64,000 nucleotides of DNA from Bacteroides fragilis. Lineage in GTDB: Bacteria; Bacteroidota; Bacteroidia; Bacteroidales; Bacteroidaceae. Both the position numbers and the translations under genes were made by a program. The notes under the pieces are model-generated. The model did no database searches and had not been told where the DNA came from. It saw only the letters and a list, made by a program, of their open reading frames with translations. Location of the stretch: positions 248,001 through 312,000 of the forward strand of contig NZ_SZUU01000005.1 in the NCBI RefSeq assembly GCF_019583405.1. The letters are read 5' to 3'. This document shows positions 17,950-27,437 of the stretch, piece after piece (position 1 is the stretch's first letter; the number at the start of each line of letters is the position of its first letter).

Positions 17950-19269
17950 ATGAACAAGCAACTGATTACTATTTTTTCTATCTTCTCAATTACTTGTCTG
18001 GGGATGGTTTCTGCCCAGGAGTCTAAATCTTTTCTTCCTGAGGTGAAGAAAGAATCATTAACCTTCAGTTCGGAGGACAATAAGTTTAAACTGACTTTCA
18101 ATGGCCGTATCCAGGCAGATGGAGCGGTGTTTTTGGGAGAGGACTACCAACCCATAGGCAATGGTGTCGGATTCAGGCGTGTACGTTTGGGAGCTACTGC
18201 TGCTTTTGGCAAAAGGCTGTCCGGTAAGATAGAGATGGATCTTACCGACGGTGGCTTTTCATTGAAGGACTGTTTCATCAAATATGCTTTTCCGAATGGG
18301 TTTTATTTTAGAGCAGGTAATTTTAAAGAGAGTTTTGGTATGGCTGCAATGACCTCCTCGGGCGATTTATGGTTTATGGAGAAAGCGAATGTGGTATCGG
18401 CATTTGCTCCTGAATATCATATTGGCGTACAGGGAACTTGGGAACATGACCAGTTCCTGGGGGTAGCGGGTGTACATTTCAAGCGAATTGAAGGTAATAA
18501 AGAAAAAGATTATTCTGAAAGTAACAACAAAGCTGGAGAAGATGAAGGAATATCGGTGACAGCCCGTGCTGTCTGGCAACCGATTTCGGCAGATAAGGTA
18601 AAAGGATTTCATTTGGGAATTGCCGCATCTTATCGCACTCCGAAGACAACAGTTGGTTCGCTGATGCCGAATACTGTGAGATATAGTACAAGATCACTGT
18701 CTTATATTAACAAAATCAAGTTTCTGGATACATCACCGATTGCTTCTGTTAGTCACGATTGGTTGGCCGGTGTCGAATTGGCCGGATTTTACAGAGGTTT
18801 TCGCTTCCAGGGAGAGTATATTATGAACAATACGGTGCGTATGGAAGGGTTGGCAACAGAGAAGTTCAACGGCTTCTATGTGCAGGCGGCTTATCTTTTG
18901 TTCGGTGGGCGGCAGCGATATAGTAAATCGCGTGGAGCCTTCTCCCAGCCCTCGTTTGGGCGTAGTTGGGGAGATATAGAATTGGCAGCCCGTTTTGACC
19001 GTATCGACCTGAACGGGACAGAAGTGATGGGCGGATCATCCAACGGATGGACATTCGGAGTGAATTATTATGCTACCCGGAATCTTAAATTTCAGCTCAA
19101 TTATTCATATGTAGATAATGATAAATATGCCAATGCCTTCGGACAGGCAGCGGTAGGGTATAAATCGAACGGAGAGATTGCCTATAAACCTGAGGAAGTA
19201 GATGAGTCGTTGGGGAAAGGAGGGAATGCTTATGGTATTCTGGGACTCCGTATACAATTGAATTTTTAA
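17950..19269 (+). CDS. Phosphate-selective porin O/P family outer-membrane protein
   Basis: This 439-residue protein has a signal peptide (LITIFSIFSITCLGMVSAQ). It begins with the family's typical strands FKLTFNGRIQADGAVFLGED and RRVRLGATAAFGKRLSGKIEMDLTDGGFSLKDCFIKY, and ends with barrel strands and a terminal aromatic (GLRIQLNF). This is the OprP/OprO Pfam family (16-stranded barrels), which in Bacteroidetes often sits near phosphate or polyphosphate functions. Anion selectivity is not shown by the sequence. The stop codon is followed after two bases by the CYTH gene, so the two are probably co-transcribed. Confidence 0.88.
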   Translation: MNKQLITIFSIFSITCLGMVSAQESKSFLPEVKKESLTFSSEDNKFKLTFNGRIQADGAVFLGEDYQPIGNGVGFRRVRLGATAAFGKRLSGKIEMDLTDGGFSLKDCFIKYAFPNGFYFRAGNFKESFGMAAMTSSGDLWFMEKANVVSAFAPEYHIGVQGTWEHDQFLGVAGVHFKRIEGNKEKDYSESNNKAGEDEGISVTARAVWQPISADKVKGFHLGIAASYRTPKTTVGSLMPNTVRYSTRSLSYINKIKFLDTSPIASVSHDWLAGVELAGFYRGFRFQGEYIMNNTVRMEGLATEKFNGFYVQAAYLLFGGRQRYSKSRGAFSQPSFGRSWGDIELAARFDRIDLNGTEVMGGSSNGWTFGVNYYATRNLKFQLNYSYVDNDKYANAFGQAAVGYKSNGEIAYKPEEVDESLGKGGNAYGILGLRIQLNF

Positions 19270-19271
19270 AT

Positions 19272-19742
19272 ATGTCACAAGAGATAGAACGTAAGTTTCT
19301 CGTTAAAGGAGACTATAAATCACAGGCTTTTGCGCAGAGTCGCATTGTTCAGGGCTATATCAGCAGTGCTCGTGGAAGAACGGTCCGGGTACGTATCCGC
19401 GATGGAAAAGGTTACCTGACTATTAAAGGAGCCTCCGATGCCTCAGGGTTGAGCCGCTACGAGTGGGAGAAAGAACTGCCGCTTATTGAGGCAGAGGAAC
19501 TGATGAAACTTTGTGAACCGGGAGTGATCGATAAGACCCGATACCTGGTTCGTAGTGGGAAACACGTATTCGAAATAGATGAATTCTACGGTGAGAATGA
19601 AGGACTTGTAGTAGCTGAGGTGGAATTGGGTTCGGAAGACGAAGTGTTTGTAAAACCCGACTTTATAGGAGAAGAGGTTACGGGGGACATTCGCTACTAT
19701 AATTCCCAGTTAATGAAAAAACCGTATACTACCTGGTCGTAG
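19272..19742 (+). CDS. CYTH domain protein (triphosphate tunnel metalloenzyme)
   Basis: This 156-residue cytosolic protein opens with EIERKFLV, which contains the diagnostic ExExK motif. Basic and acidic strands that line the tunnel follow (TVRVRIRDGKGYLTIKG, YEWEKELP, KTRYLV, FEIDEFYGENEGLVVAEVEL). CYTH enzymes bind triphosphate groups with divalent metal; bacterial single-domain members include inorganic triphosphatases and thiamine-triphosphatase-like enzymes. Linkage to a phosphate-type porin two bases upstream suggests a polyphosphate or triphosphate role, which is inference. The length is normal for the family. Confidence 0.88.
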   Translation: MSQEIERKFLVKGDYKSQAFAQSRIVQGYISSARGRTVRVRIRDGKGYLTIKGASDASGLSRYEWEKELPLIEAEELMKLCEPGVIDKTRYLVRSGKHVFEIDEFYGENEGLVVAEVELGSEDEVFVKPDFIGEEVTGDIRYYNSQLMKKPYTTWS

Positions 19743-19757
19743 CTAACAAATAATCCG

Positions 19758-19765
19758 TATATTTG
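19758..19765 (+). promoter_or_regulatory. -7 element TATATTTG of the MgtC/DUF4010 gene
   Basis: It matches TAnnTTTG and lies 33 bp before ATG 19799. Confidence 0.5.
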
Positions 19766-19798
19766 TTTCTTTAGTTACGGGCTCAAGAATAAAGATAT

Positions 19799-21094
19799 AT
19801 GGAACAACTGTACAACTACTTGCCGGAAAAGCTGGTGACCTTTATTCTGGTCACCTTGTTTTCACTTTTAATAGGACTTTCGCAACGCAAGATCAGTCTG
19901 AAGCGTGAAGGAGAAACCACTCTTTTCGGTACGGACCGCACCTTTACGTTTATTGGAATATTAGGATACCTTTTGTATATCCTCGATCCGGAAGAGATGC
20001 ACCTTTTCATGGGAGGTGGTTTAATACTCGGTATTCTCTTAGGACTCAATTATTATGTGAAACAGTCTCAGTTCCACGTATTCGGGGTGACGACTATAAT
20101 CATTGCACTAATCACTTATTGTATTGCTCCGATTGTCTCTACACAACCTTCATGGTTTTACGTCATGGTAATTGTTACCGTTTTATTGCTCACCGAACTG
20201 AAGCATACTTTTACGGAGATTGCGCAACGAATGAAAAATGATGAAATGATTACGCTGGCCAAATTCTTGGCTATCAGTGGTATTATTCTTCCGATGTTGC
20301 CTAATGAAAATATTATTCCTGATATCAATCTGACACCTTATACCATCTGGCTCGCTACAGTCGTGGTTTCGGGCATTTCTTATCTTTCCTATTTGTTGAA
20401 GCGGTATGTCTTTCGTGAATCGGGTGTGTTGGTGTCCGGCATTATTGGCGGGTTGTATAGTAGTACGGCTACTATTTCGGTATTGGCACGTAAAAGCCGT
20501 AATGCACACTCGCAGGAAGCATCCGAATATGTTGCCGCCATGCTTTTGGCCGTCAGCATGATGTTTTTGCGTTTCATGATTTTAATTCTTATTTTCAGCT
20601 CCGCTATTTTTACCTCTATCTATCCTTATCTGCTGATTATGGCTGCCGTTGCAGCCGGTGTGGCTTGGTTCATCCACAGTCGTCGGAAGCAAACAGCCGA
20701 TACTGACCTTGTAGAGGAAGAAGATGATAGCAGCAATCCGCTGGAGTTCAAGGTGGCTTTGATTTTTGCCGGGTTATTCGTTATCTTTACTGTGCTGACA
20801 CATTATACATTGATTTATGCCGGTACCGGAGGGTTGAACTTATTATCATTTGTGTCCGGATTCAGTGATATCACTCCTTTCATCCTGAACTTATTGCAGG
20901 GAACCGGGAGTGTGGCGGCCACTGTTGTGATGGCTTGTACCATGCAGGCCATTATCAGCAATATTGTGGTGAATATGTGTTATGCACTTTTCTTTTCGGG
21001 TAAACAGAGTAAGTTGCGCTCATGGATATTAGGCGGTTTCGGCTGTGTGATTGCGGCAAATGTTGTCGTACTTTTTTTCTTTTATCTGATTTAG
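19799..21094 (+). CDS. MgtC/SapB N-terminal plus DUF4010 membrane protein
   Basis: This 431-residue polytopic membrane protein has the MgtC-like opening LVTLFSLLIGLSQRKISLKR, then TLFGTDRTFTFIGILGYLLY. The C-terminal half (SGVLVSGIIGGLYSSTATISVLARKSR, with a run of further membrane helices ending FFFYLI) corresponds to DUF4010. A charged cytosolic loop (DTDLVEEEDDSSNP) lies near residue 305. MgtC proteins affect magnesium homeostasis and acid or low-Mg survival in other bacteria. The function of the DUF4010 fusion is unknown. It has its own promoter and is separated from the CYTH gene by 56 bp. Confidence 0.82.
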   Translation: MEQLYNYLPEKLVTFILVTLFSLLIGLSQRKISLKREGETTLFGTDRTFTFIGILGYLLYILDPEEMHLFMGGGLILGILLGLNYYVKQSQFHVFGVTTIIIALITYCIAPIVSTQPSWFYVMVIVTVLLLTELKHTFTEIAQRMKNDEMITLAKFLAISGIILPMLPNENIIPDINLTPYTIWLATVVVSGISYLSYLLKRYVFRESGVLVSGIIGGLYSSTATISVLARKSRNAHSQEASEYVAAMLLAVSMMFLRFMILILIFSSAIFTSIYPYLLIMAAVAAGVAWFIHSRRKQTADTDLVEEEDDSSNPLEFKVALIFAGLFVIFTVLTHYTLIYAGTGGLNLLSFVSGFSDITPFILNLLQGTGSVAATVVMACTMQAIISNIVVNMCYALFFSGKQSKLRSWILGGFGCVIAANVVVLFFFYLI

Positions 21095-21264
21095 TGTGCG
21101 TTATCGAACAACTTCTGATAAAAAAGAATAAAAATCGCCCTATTTCACCTTTCTTAACTCCGAGGGTTTCGTAAACGAATATAAAGTCGATATTTTCGTT
21201 GCCAATCTGTAACAAATACTATGATTTTGCGTCTGATAGACTATAAACTAAAACATAACTTCAC

Positions 21265-23841
21265 ATGAGAAACAAACTACTACTATTATTGCTGTTGATG
21301 TTTATAACATCCGGCATGATGTATGCTCAACAGCAGAAACCTCAGCAAACCCAGCAACGTACAGCAGCTCCATCTTATACATTGAAAGGCGTGCTTCTTG
21401 ACTCGCTGACCCAAGAGGGAGAACCTTATGCTACGATCAAAATCGTGAAAAAAAGTGCTCCCCAAAAAGCCTTGAAAATGGCCGTAACTGATTTGAATGG
21501 TAAATTCCAGGAAAAATTGACTGTTGCTCCCGGAAACTATGTCGCTACTTTTTCATCTGTAGGTAAAGTGACATTGGTGAAAGACTTCACTGTAAAGGCA
21601 GGAGATAAAGTAATTGACCTCGGACAATTGAATATGGCTGAGGCTACTAACGAACTGAAAGGCATAGAGATCGTTGCCCAAAAACCATTGGTAAAGGTGG
21701 ATGTGGACAAGATTGAATATAACATTGAGGACGACCCGGACTCAAAGACCAACACAGTGATGGAAATGCTTCGTAAAGTCCCGTTGGTTACAGTGGACGG
21801 TGAAGACAACATTAAGGTGAATGGAAGCAGCAGTTTTAAAATCCATGTAAATGGTAAGCCGAATAACATGATGAGCAATAACCCGAAAGATGTGCTCAAA
21901 AGTATGCCTGCTAATACAATTAAGCATATCGAGGTAATCACTTCTCCGGGAGCTAAATATGATGCAGAAGGTGTAGGCGGTATCTTGAATATCGTTACTG
22001 TAGGCGGTGGCTTTGAAGGGTATACCGCTACTTTCCGTGCCAGTGGCAGTAACCGTGGTGCCGGTGCGGGCGGATATGCCACTATCAAGTCGGGTAAACT
22101 GACTCTGACCGGTAACTATAACTACAATTATAATACAACTCCGAAGAGCTACTCAAATAGTTTCCGTGAAAACTTCGACTCGGAAGATCAGAAATATCTG
22201 GAATCGAACAGTACTTCCGATTATGACGGTAGTTTCCAGTACGGTAATCTGGAAGCCAGTTACGAAATTGATACATTACGTCTGCTGACTGCTTCTTTTG
22301 GTATGTATGGAGGTAGTAATGATAATAACAGTGACGGACTGACTACGATGTGGAATGCAAACAGAGATGTGTTGGCTTATCAATATGGCTCTCTGAGTGA
22401 TGGAAGCGGTTCGTGGTATTCGATGCGGGGTAATGTCGACTACCAGCGTACGTCTAAAAAGAATAAGGACCGTATGATTACTCTTTCCTACAAGATCAGT
22501 ACTCAACCCCAGAATTCGGATTACTACACTAAGTATAGAGATATAAAGGATCCTTTTGAATTGGAAATCATTGAGAAGTTCTTATTAAACAACTCTCACT
22601 CGGATGGAAAAACGAATACTACTGAACATACCTTTCAGGTGGACTACACCACCCCTATCGGAAAGTTACATACGATAGAAGTAGGTGGTAAATATATTAT
22701 CCGTAATAATTTAAGTGATAATAAGTTGTTCGAAGCTAAAGGGGTAACCGACGATTATGAATACAACAACGACCGTAGCAGTAAGTACAAGCATATGAAC
22801 GACATTCTTGCTGCTTATTTAGGATACACTCTTCGTTATAAAGGCTTCTCTTTTAAACCCGGAGTACGTTATGAATATACCGCTCAGGATGTAAAATATT
22901 TGGCTGGAGCTATCGGTCCGGAAGCAGATTTCAGCACCAACTATAATGATTTTGTTCCATCTGTTACGATGGGTATTAAGATTGGTAAGACACAGAACTT
23001 ACGTGGTGGTTACAACATGCGTATCTGGCGTCCGGGTATCTGGAACTTGAATCCTTATTTTGACGACCGCAACCCGATGTTTATCAGCCAGGGTAATTCG
23101 AATCTGGAAAGTGAAAAGAGCCACTCGTTCAATCTGAGCTATAGTATGTTCAGTATGAAGTTCAATGTGAATGTTTCTTTACGTCATTCATTTGGAAACA
23201 ATGGTATTGAGCGGGTGAGCCGTCTGATCGGTAAAGGCGGTGAGGACTTCCCCGGAGGACATCATGCTCCCGAAGGTGCATTGTACAGCACGTACGAAAA
23301 TATCGGTAAGAACCGTAATACGGGTCTGAGCCTTTATGCTAACTGGAATGCTTCTCCCAATACTCGTATCTATCTGAATGGTGATGGTAGCTACGCTGAT
23401 ATTAAGAGTCCGGCCCAAGGATTACATAATTATGGATGGAGCGCTTCTATGTATGGCGGCATTCAGCATACTTTCCCATTGAAAATACGCGCCAGTCTGA
23501 ATGCCGGAGGAAGTACTCCTTACATTAGCTTGCAGGGTAAGGGATCGGGTTACTATTACTATAGCCTGAGTGTGAACCGTTCATTCATCAAAGATCGTTT
23601 TACGGTAAGTGCTTATGTTAGCAATATTTTCGAGAAATATCGTTCGTTCAACAACACTACTATCGGTGAAAACTTCTTGTCTAAGAGTAGCAGCCGTTAT
23701 CCGAGCCGTAGCTTCGGTGTCAGCCTCAGCTATCGTATCGGTGAGCTGAAAGCCAGCGTGAAGAAAGCTGCCCGTAGTATCAATAATGATGATGTGAAAG
23801 GTGGCGGCGGCCAGGGTGGCCAAGGCGGTGGTGCTAACTAA
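21265..23841 (+). CDS. TonB-dependent receptor-like outer-membrane beta-barrel protein
   Basis: This 858-residue protein has a signal peptide (KLLLLLLLMFITSGMMYAQ) and then a Gln-rich linker. A carboxypeptidase-regulatory-like domain (YTLKGVLLDSLTQEGEPYAT) is followed by a plug domain (MLRKVPLVTVDGEDNIKVNG, GVGGILNIVT) and a long barrel of the OMP_b-brl_3 type. The C terminus is unusual: after SYRIGELKASVKKAA it ends in a glycine-rich tail (VKGGGGQGGQGGGAN) rather than a terminal aromatic strand. It is not a SusC, since there is no SusD partner. The cargo is unknown. A strong terminator follows. Confidence 0.88.
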   Translation: MRNKLLLLLLLMFITSGMMYAQQQKPQQTQQRTAAPSYTLKGVLLDSLTQEGEPYATIKIVKKSAPQKALKMAVTDLNGKFQEKLTVAPGNYVATFSSVGKVTLVKDFTVKAGDKVIDLGQLNMAEATNELKGIEIVAQKPLVKVDVDKIEYNIEDDPDSKTNTVMEMLRKVPLVTVDGEDNIKVNGSSSFKIHVNGKPNNMMSNNPKDVLKSMPANTIKHIEVITSPGAKYDAEGVGGILNIVTVGGGFEGYTATFRASGSNRGAGAGGYATIKSGKLTLTGNYNYNYNTTPKSYSNSFRENFDSEDQKYLESNSTSDYDGSFQYGNLEASYEIDTLRLLTASFGMYGGSNDNNSDGLTTMWNANRDVLAYQYGSLSDGSGSWYSMRGNVDYQRTSKKNKDRMITLSYKISTQPQNSDYYTKYRDIKDPFELEIIEKFLLNNSHSDGKTNTTEHTFQVDYTTPIGKLHTIEVGGKYIIRNNLSDNKLFEAKGVTDDYEYNNDRSSKYKHMNDILAAYLGYTLRYKGFSFKPGVRYEYTAQDVKYLAGAIGPEADFSTNYNDFVPSVTMGIKIGKTQNLRGGYNMRIWRPGIWNLNPYFDDRNPMFISQGNSNLESEKSHSFNLSYSMFSMKFNVNVSLRHSFGNNGIERVSRLIGKGGEDFPGGHHAPEGALYSTYENIGKNRNTGLSLYANWNASPNTRIYLNGDGSYADIKSPAQGLHNYGWSASMYGGIQHTFPLKIRASLNAGGSTPYISLQGKGSGYYYYSLSVNRSFIKDRFTVSAYVSNIFEKYRSFNNTTIGENFLSKSSSRYPSRSFGVSLSYRIGELKASVKKAARSINNDDVKGGGGQGGQGGGAN

Positions 23842-23864
23842 GAGTTAGGACTTCTGGTAAAGAT

Positions 23865-23916
23865 AAAAACAGAAAGGTGTAGCTACCACTGCGGATAGCT
23901 ACACCTTTCTGTTTTT
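23865..23916. terminator. Perfect-stem terminator after the TonB-type gene
   Basis: AAAAACAGAAAGGTGTAGCT is matched exactly by AGCTACACCTTTCTGTTTTT. The symmetrical A and T runs suggest it works from both sides. Confidence 0.88.
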
Positions 23917-23930
23917 GAATGGGGATGTGT

Positions 23931-24051
23931 CATAATTCACCACAGAGTAACACAGAGTTTCATAGAGCGAACTTAATCTATTGATAACTACTGAAAATTT
24001 ATCTGTGTAAATCAGTGTAATCTGTGGTGAATACGAGTTTCGGCACACCCC
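23931..24051. repeat. Palindromic intergenic element, copy 4 (long form)
   Basis: It starts GGGGATGTGTC and ends GGCACACCCC. The inner arms are TTCACCACAGAGTAACACAG and GTGTAATCTGTGGTGAA. It lies between the TonB-type gene and the convergent end of the DUF2264 gene. Confidence 0.8.
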
Positions 24052-24070
24052 ATTTCGTCCGATTGCCGGT

Positions 24071-25294
24071 TTATAATGAATGATCTGCCGGCACCTCTTT
24101 CCCCGACCAGGCTTTCAAGTTGGTCCATTCGGCGGGAGGAGCTGACCAAAAGGCATCATCAGCAGGTAATCCCAGTGGTAAGAACCCGGTCAGACACAGA
24201 TAAGTACTTCCCGTATTGATGTAGCTTTCCGACATTTTTATCTGATTACCGGAGAAACCTATCCTTAACCAACCGTTTGCATCAAAATTGTCGGCTGACC
24301 GGAACTGATTTTCAATGACCTGGGTCATTGCGCAACGTACTTGGGCGGGAGTAATATGTTCGGGAAGCAGATGTAGTAGGGCAGCTTGCCCTAACGCATG
24401 AAATACTCCGGTACGATACACGATAGACCGTCCGATTACCGGATAAGTTCCTTCCGGTGAAATAAACCGTTCCAGCTGTTCGGCATAGCGTCCCAAGCGT
24501 TTCTGCTGTACTTTCAGAAACTCAGCTCCCGGCATCCGGTGCTTTTGCATGACGATTAATATGTCAGTTAGCATGGGGTGAATCACAAAGCTGTTGTAAT
24601 AATCGAGATGGAAGTCAGCCCCGTCACCGTATTGGGCATCTCCCTTATACCAAAGATCCCTGAACTTTCGTACTCCGTAGTTGAGGCGTACCGTGTCGCA
24701 CTCACCGGTGAATTCTTGCAATGCAGCCTCTATGATAGAGGCAAACAGCAACCAGTTGCTTTCGTTGGGTTTAATGGCACGGCTTCGCTTCAACTCCGTC
24801 ACTACCCGTTTGCGGGCAGATGCAGAGAGATTACCCCATAACTGTTTGGGGGCGCGCAGCAATCCTTCTGCCAAGAATGCGGCATCTACCAAGGGCTGCG
24901 AAGGTTCTCCGAAAATCAGGTAATCGGGTGAGGAGGGGTTAACGGCATTGCTGATTCCTTTTACAGTCAGCTCGATGTATTTCTTGCGTAACTGTCCTTC
25001 CGGCGTATCGTCCGCTCCCAATTCCAGCCATGGAGCCATGCCGCAAACTGTACGTCCTACCGCTTCCAGATAAGAGAAACGTTGCCGGTCGGGCGCAAGC
25101 GATTGGTATGGCATTCTTTTCTTCAGTGTTTCGTTAGCCAGATTGCTGAGTACCGGATCGGCCAGACGGACAAGTGTCTTTACCCAGACATCCCGGTCGG
25201 CAGTTCCTGACCGGCACTGTGCCCAAAGACAGGGGACTGCCGGCCATCCTCCGGCCAGCAATCCCCATACAATAATTAAGATGATCCGTTTCAT
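24071..25294 (-). CDS. DUF2264 domain protein, secreted
   Basis: This 407-residue protein has a signal peptide (IILIIVWGLLAGGWPAVPCLWAQ) and DUF2264 motifs: RQRFSYLEAVGRTVCGMAPWL, LIFGEPSQPLVDAAFLAEGLLRAP and DGADFHLDYYNSFVIHPM. The fold is an alpha/alpha toroid like that of some polysaccharide lyases and glycosidases, but no activity is established that I can name. It is the last gene of the heparinase-type PUL and overlaps the GH2 gene by 4 bp (ATGA), so translation is coupled. Its place suggests a further step on oligosaccharides released by the lyase. Confidence 0.88.
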   Translation of the reverse strand: MKRIILIIVWGLLAGGWPAVPCLWAQCRSGTADRDVWVKTLVRLADPVLSNLANETLKKRMPYQSLAPDRQRFSYLEAVGRTVCGMAPWLELGADDTPEGQLRKKYIELTVKGISNAVNPSSPDYLIFGEPSQPLVDAAFLAEGLLRAPKQLWGNLSASARKRVVTELKRSRAIKPNESNWLLFASIIEAALQEFTGECDTVRLNYGVRKFRDLWYKGDAQYGDGADFHLDYYNSFVIHPMLTDILIVMQKHRMPGAEFLKVQQKRLGRYAEQLERFISPEGTYPVIGRSIVYRTGVFHALGQAALLHLLPEHITPAQVRCAMTQVIENQFRSADNFDANGWLRIGFSGNQIKMSESYINTGSTYLCLTGFLPLGLPADDAFWSAPPAEWTNLKAWSGKEVPADHSL

Positions 25295-27381
25295 TGAAGC
25301 GATCCGTCTTCTTTATATTCCACTACCACTACGTCCGTAAGTGGCTTTTTCCCCGGAGTAGTTACACGGATGGTATTTTCTCCTGCCTTCAGTTTGACTC
25401 CTTTCCATACAACTGTTGAGTAAGTGTCTGCTTTTTGTTTGCCACAACTGACACCGTTTACAAACAGTTCGGCTTCCGGGGCAGTGGTGAATGCCATGAA
25501 AGTCTGCTCCGGTTGGTAGCGAAGTCTGCATCGCTTCTCTGCCAGGTAAATCATCGGCTCCTGTTTGTTCCAGTTTGCTTTATAGAAGTAGTAGGAGTCT
25601 TTCTTTACCTTTCGGTCGAAGGTGACGAGACCTTTGTCATTGATACCCGGGCGGTCACCTTCCGTACGGTGGGCAGCGCCGAAGTCGAACATGTTCCAAA
25701 CGAATGTACCCCATACGAACGGACGTTCGGCTATGATTTTCCAATTCTCCATATGATAGTAGGTCTGCCAGTTTTCAGGGTGCCACCATCCCGAAGCGGA
25801 CGGTTGCCTGAGCGAGTCCTGCTGGTGGTAGATACTGGCTCCTGCCCCGTATTCACTGATGCCGATACGTATTTCGGGATATTTCTCGTGTGTACGGTCC
25901 AGAAAGGTTGCCAATGTTTTCGGAGTACTTCCATACCAACCGTCGTAACGGTTCCAGGCAATGTTATCGGTTATGAAGTTCAAATCACCGTTCTGGTTGC
26001 TGGCGGAAGTTGTCGGACGGGTAGGGTCTTCCTGTTTCGCCAGTACATTCAGTTCTTTGATATACTCTACAGGATTGTCCCCGACTTCCTTCAGTTCATT
26101 GAACAGGCCCCAGAAGCAGATAGAGGGATGATTGTAGTGCTGGCGAATCAGTTCGATGAGTTGCTGTTTGCCATTCTCACGGAAGGAAAGCTGGTTGACA
26201 AAGCCTTTATCCGCATATCCTCCGGGACCGACAAACGGAATCTCAGCCCAAGTGACGATACCGTGCCGGTCCATCAAATCGTACATATAAGTTGCCTGCG
26301 GATAGTGTGCCAGGCGGATGGCGTTGACTCCCATCTCGCGCATCAGTGCCACATCTTCTTCATGATGCTGTGGACGGAGTGCGTTACCCACTTCGGCACG
26401 ATCCTGATGGCGGCATACCCCATGAAGTGGCAGATGCTTGCCATTCAGGAAGAATCCTTGAGCCGGGTCGGTATGATAATAGCGTAGGCCTAATGGCTGT
26501 GTTACACTGTCGATCTGTTTACCGTTCTTGTGGAGGCTGACAGTGACCTGATACATAAACGGGTCTTCACAACCATTCCAAAGACGCGGTTTTTGAATCA
26601 GTAAAAGAAGCTGTTCCTGAATATCGGTCCCCTGTTTCAGCGATATGTTTCGGTTTTCTTTGCAAATCACTTTAGAGCCGTCCGTCACTTGGATCCGAAG
26701 TTCGGCCGCTCCATCGGTTGCCCGGTTGGACAGGTTCACTTTGGCACATACTTTTGCTTCTTGGGCGCTGACGGCTTCCTGCACCAGATAAACTCCCGGT
26801 GAAGCATAATCCAAAGGCGAGATGCAAGTCGCGTCCGTAATCAGCAGGTGTACATCCCTGTAGATTCCCCCGTAAAAATTGAAGTCGCCTACGAGTGGCA
26901 TTATGTCCAGTTGCTCACCGTTATTGGCACGTACCAGAATGGAGTTCTTTTCTCCGTATTTCACTAAGTCTGTGATTTCGAATATAAAGGCCCCGTATCC
27001 GCCCCGGTGTTCGCCAATGTGTTTGCGGTTGATGAACACGTTGGCTACACTGTTCACACCTTCAAAGCGAAGAAACAGGCGCTTGCCTTTCCATTCGGGA
27101 CGAACATATAGGGCTTTTTCATAGTTCCCGATACCCCGTTTGTAGTCTGTTTTGCCCGCAAGCGCATCTTGTGCATTCCAGGTGTGCGGCAGGTCTACCC
27201 TGCGGGTGTCTCCCTGTACCTGATGCGAGAAACGGAAATTCCAGTTATTGTTGAGTAGAATATCCTGACGCTGGGCATGAAGGGAGAGAGAGAAGACAAG
27301 TAGGAGAAGAAAGGGGCTTAAACCTTTTCCTCGACCCCTCCACCATAAGGAGGGAAAATAGTTACATTTCTGCTGTTTCAT
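25291..27381 (-). CDS. GH2 family glycoside hydrolase (beta-galactosidase/beta-glucuronidase type)
   Basis: This 696-residue protein has a signal peptide (PFLLLLVFSLSLHAQ) and the sugar-binding sandwich (VDLPHTWNAQDALAG). The TIM barrel carries acid/base Glu in ICFWGLFNELKEVGD and nucleophile Glu in IRIGISEYGAGASIY, and WGTFVWNMFDFGAAHR follows. Both catalytic residues are present. GH2 covers galactosidases, glucuronidases and mannosidases; motif reading does not separate them. Beside a lyase, GH88 and GH20, removal of beta-galactose or beta-glucuronate from a glycosaminoglycan-like chain is plausible. It precedes the overlapping DUF2264 gene and follows GH20 by 56 bp. Confidence 0.92.
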   Translation of the reverse strand: MKQQKCNYFPSLWWRGRGKGLSPFLLLLVFSLSLHAQRQDILLNNNWNFRFSHQVQGDTRRVDLPHTWNAQDALAGKTDYKRGIGNYEKALYVRPEWKGKRLFLRFEGVNSVANVFINRKHIGEHRGGYGAFIFEITDLVKYGEKNSILVRANNGEQLDIMPLVGDFNFYGGIYRDVHLLITDATCISPLDYASPGVYLVQEAVSAQEAKVCAKVNLSNRATDGAAELRIQVTDGSKVICKENRNISLKQGTDIQEQLLLLIQKPRLWNGCEDPFMYQVTVSLHKNGKQIDSVTQPLGLRYYHTDPAQGFFLNGKHLPLHGVCRHQDRAEVGNALRPQHHEEDVALMREMGVNAIRLAHYPQATYMYDLMDRHGIVTWAEIPFVGPGGYADKGFVNQLSFRENGKQQLIELIRQHYNHPSICFWGLFNELKEVGDNPVEYIKELNVLAKQEDPTRPTTSASNQNGDLNFITDNIAWNRYDGWYGSTPKTLATFLDRTHEKYPEIRIGISEYGAGASIYHQQDSLRQPSASGWWHPENWQTYYHMENWKIIAERPFVWGTFVWNMFDFGAAHRTEGDRPGINDKGLVTFDRKVKKDSYYFYKANWNKQEPMIYLAEKRCRLRYQPEQTFMAFTTAPEAELFVNGVSCGKQKADTYSTVVWKGVKLKAGENTIRVTTPGKKPLTDVVVVEYKEDGSLQ

Positions 27382-27437
27382 ATGTTCTTGATTATGTATT
27401 GATTACTGATGTTATTATTGAGATCATCGGTATTTTT

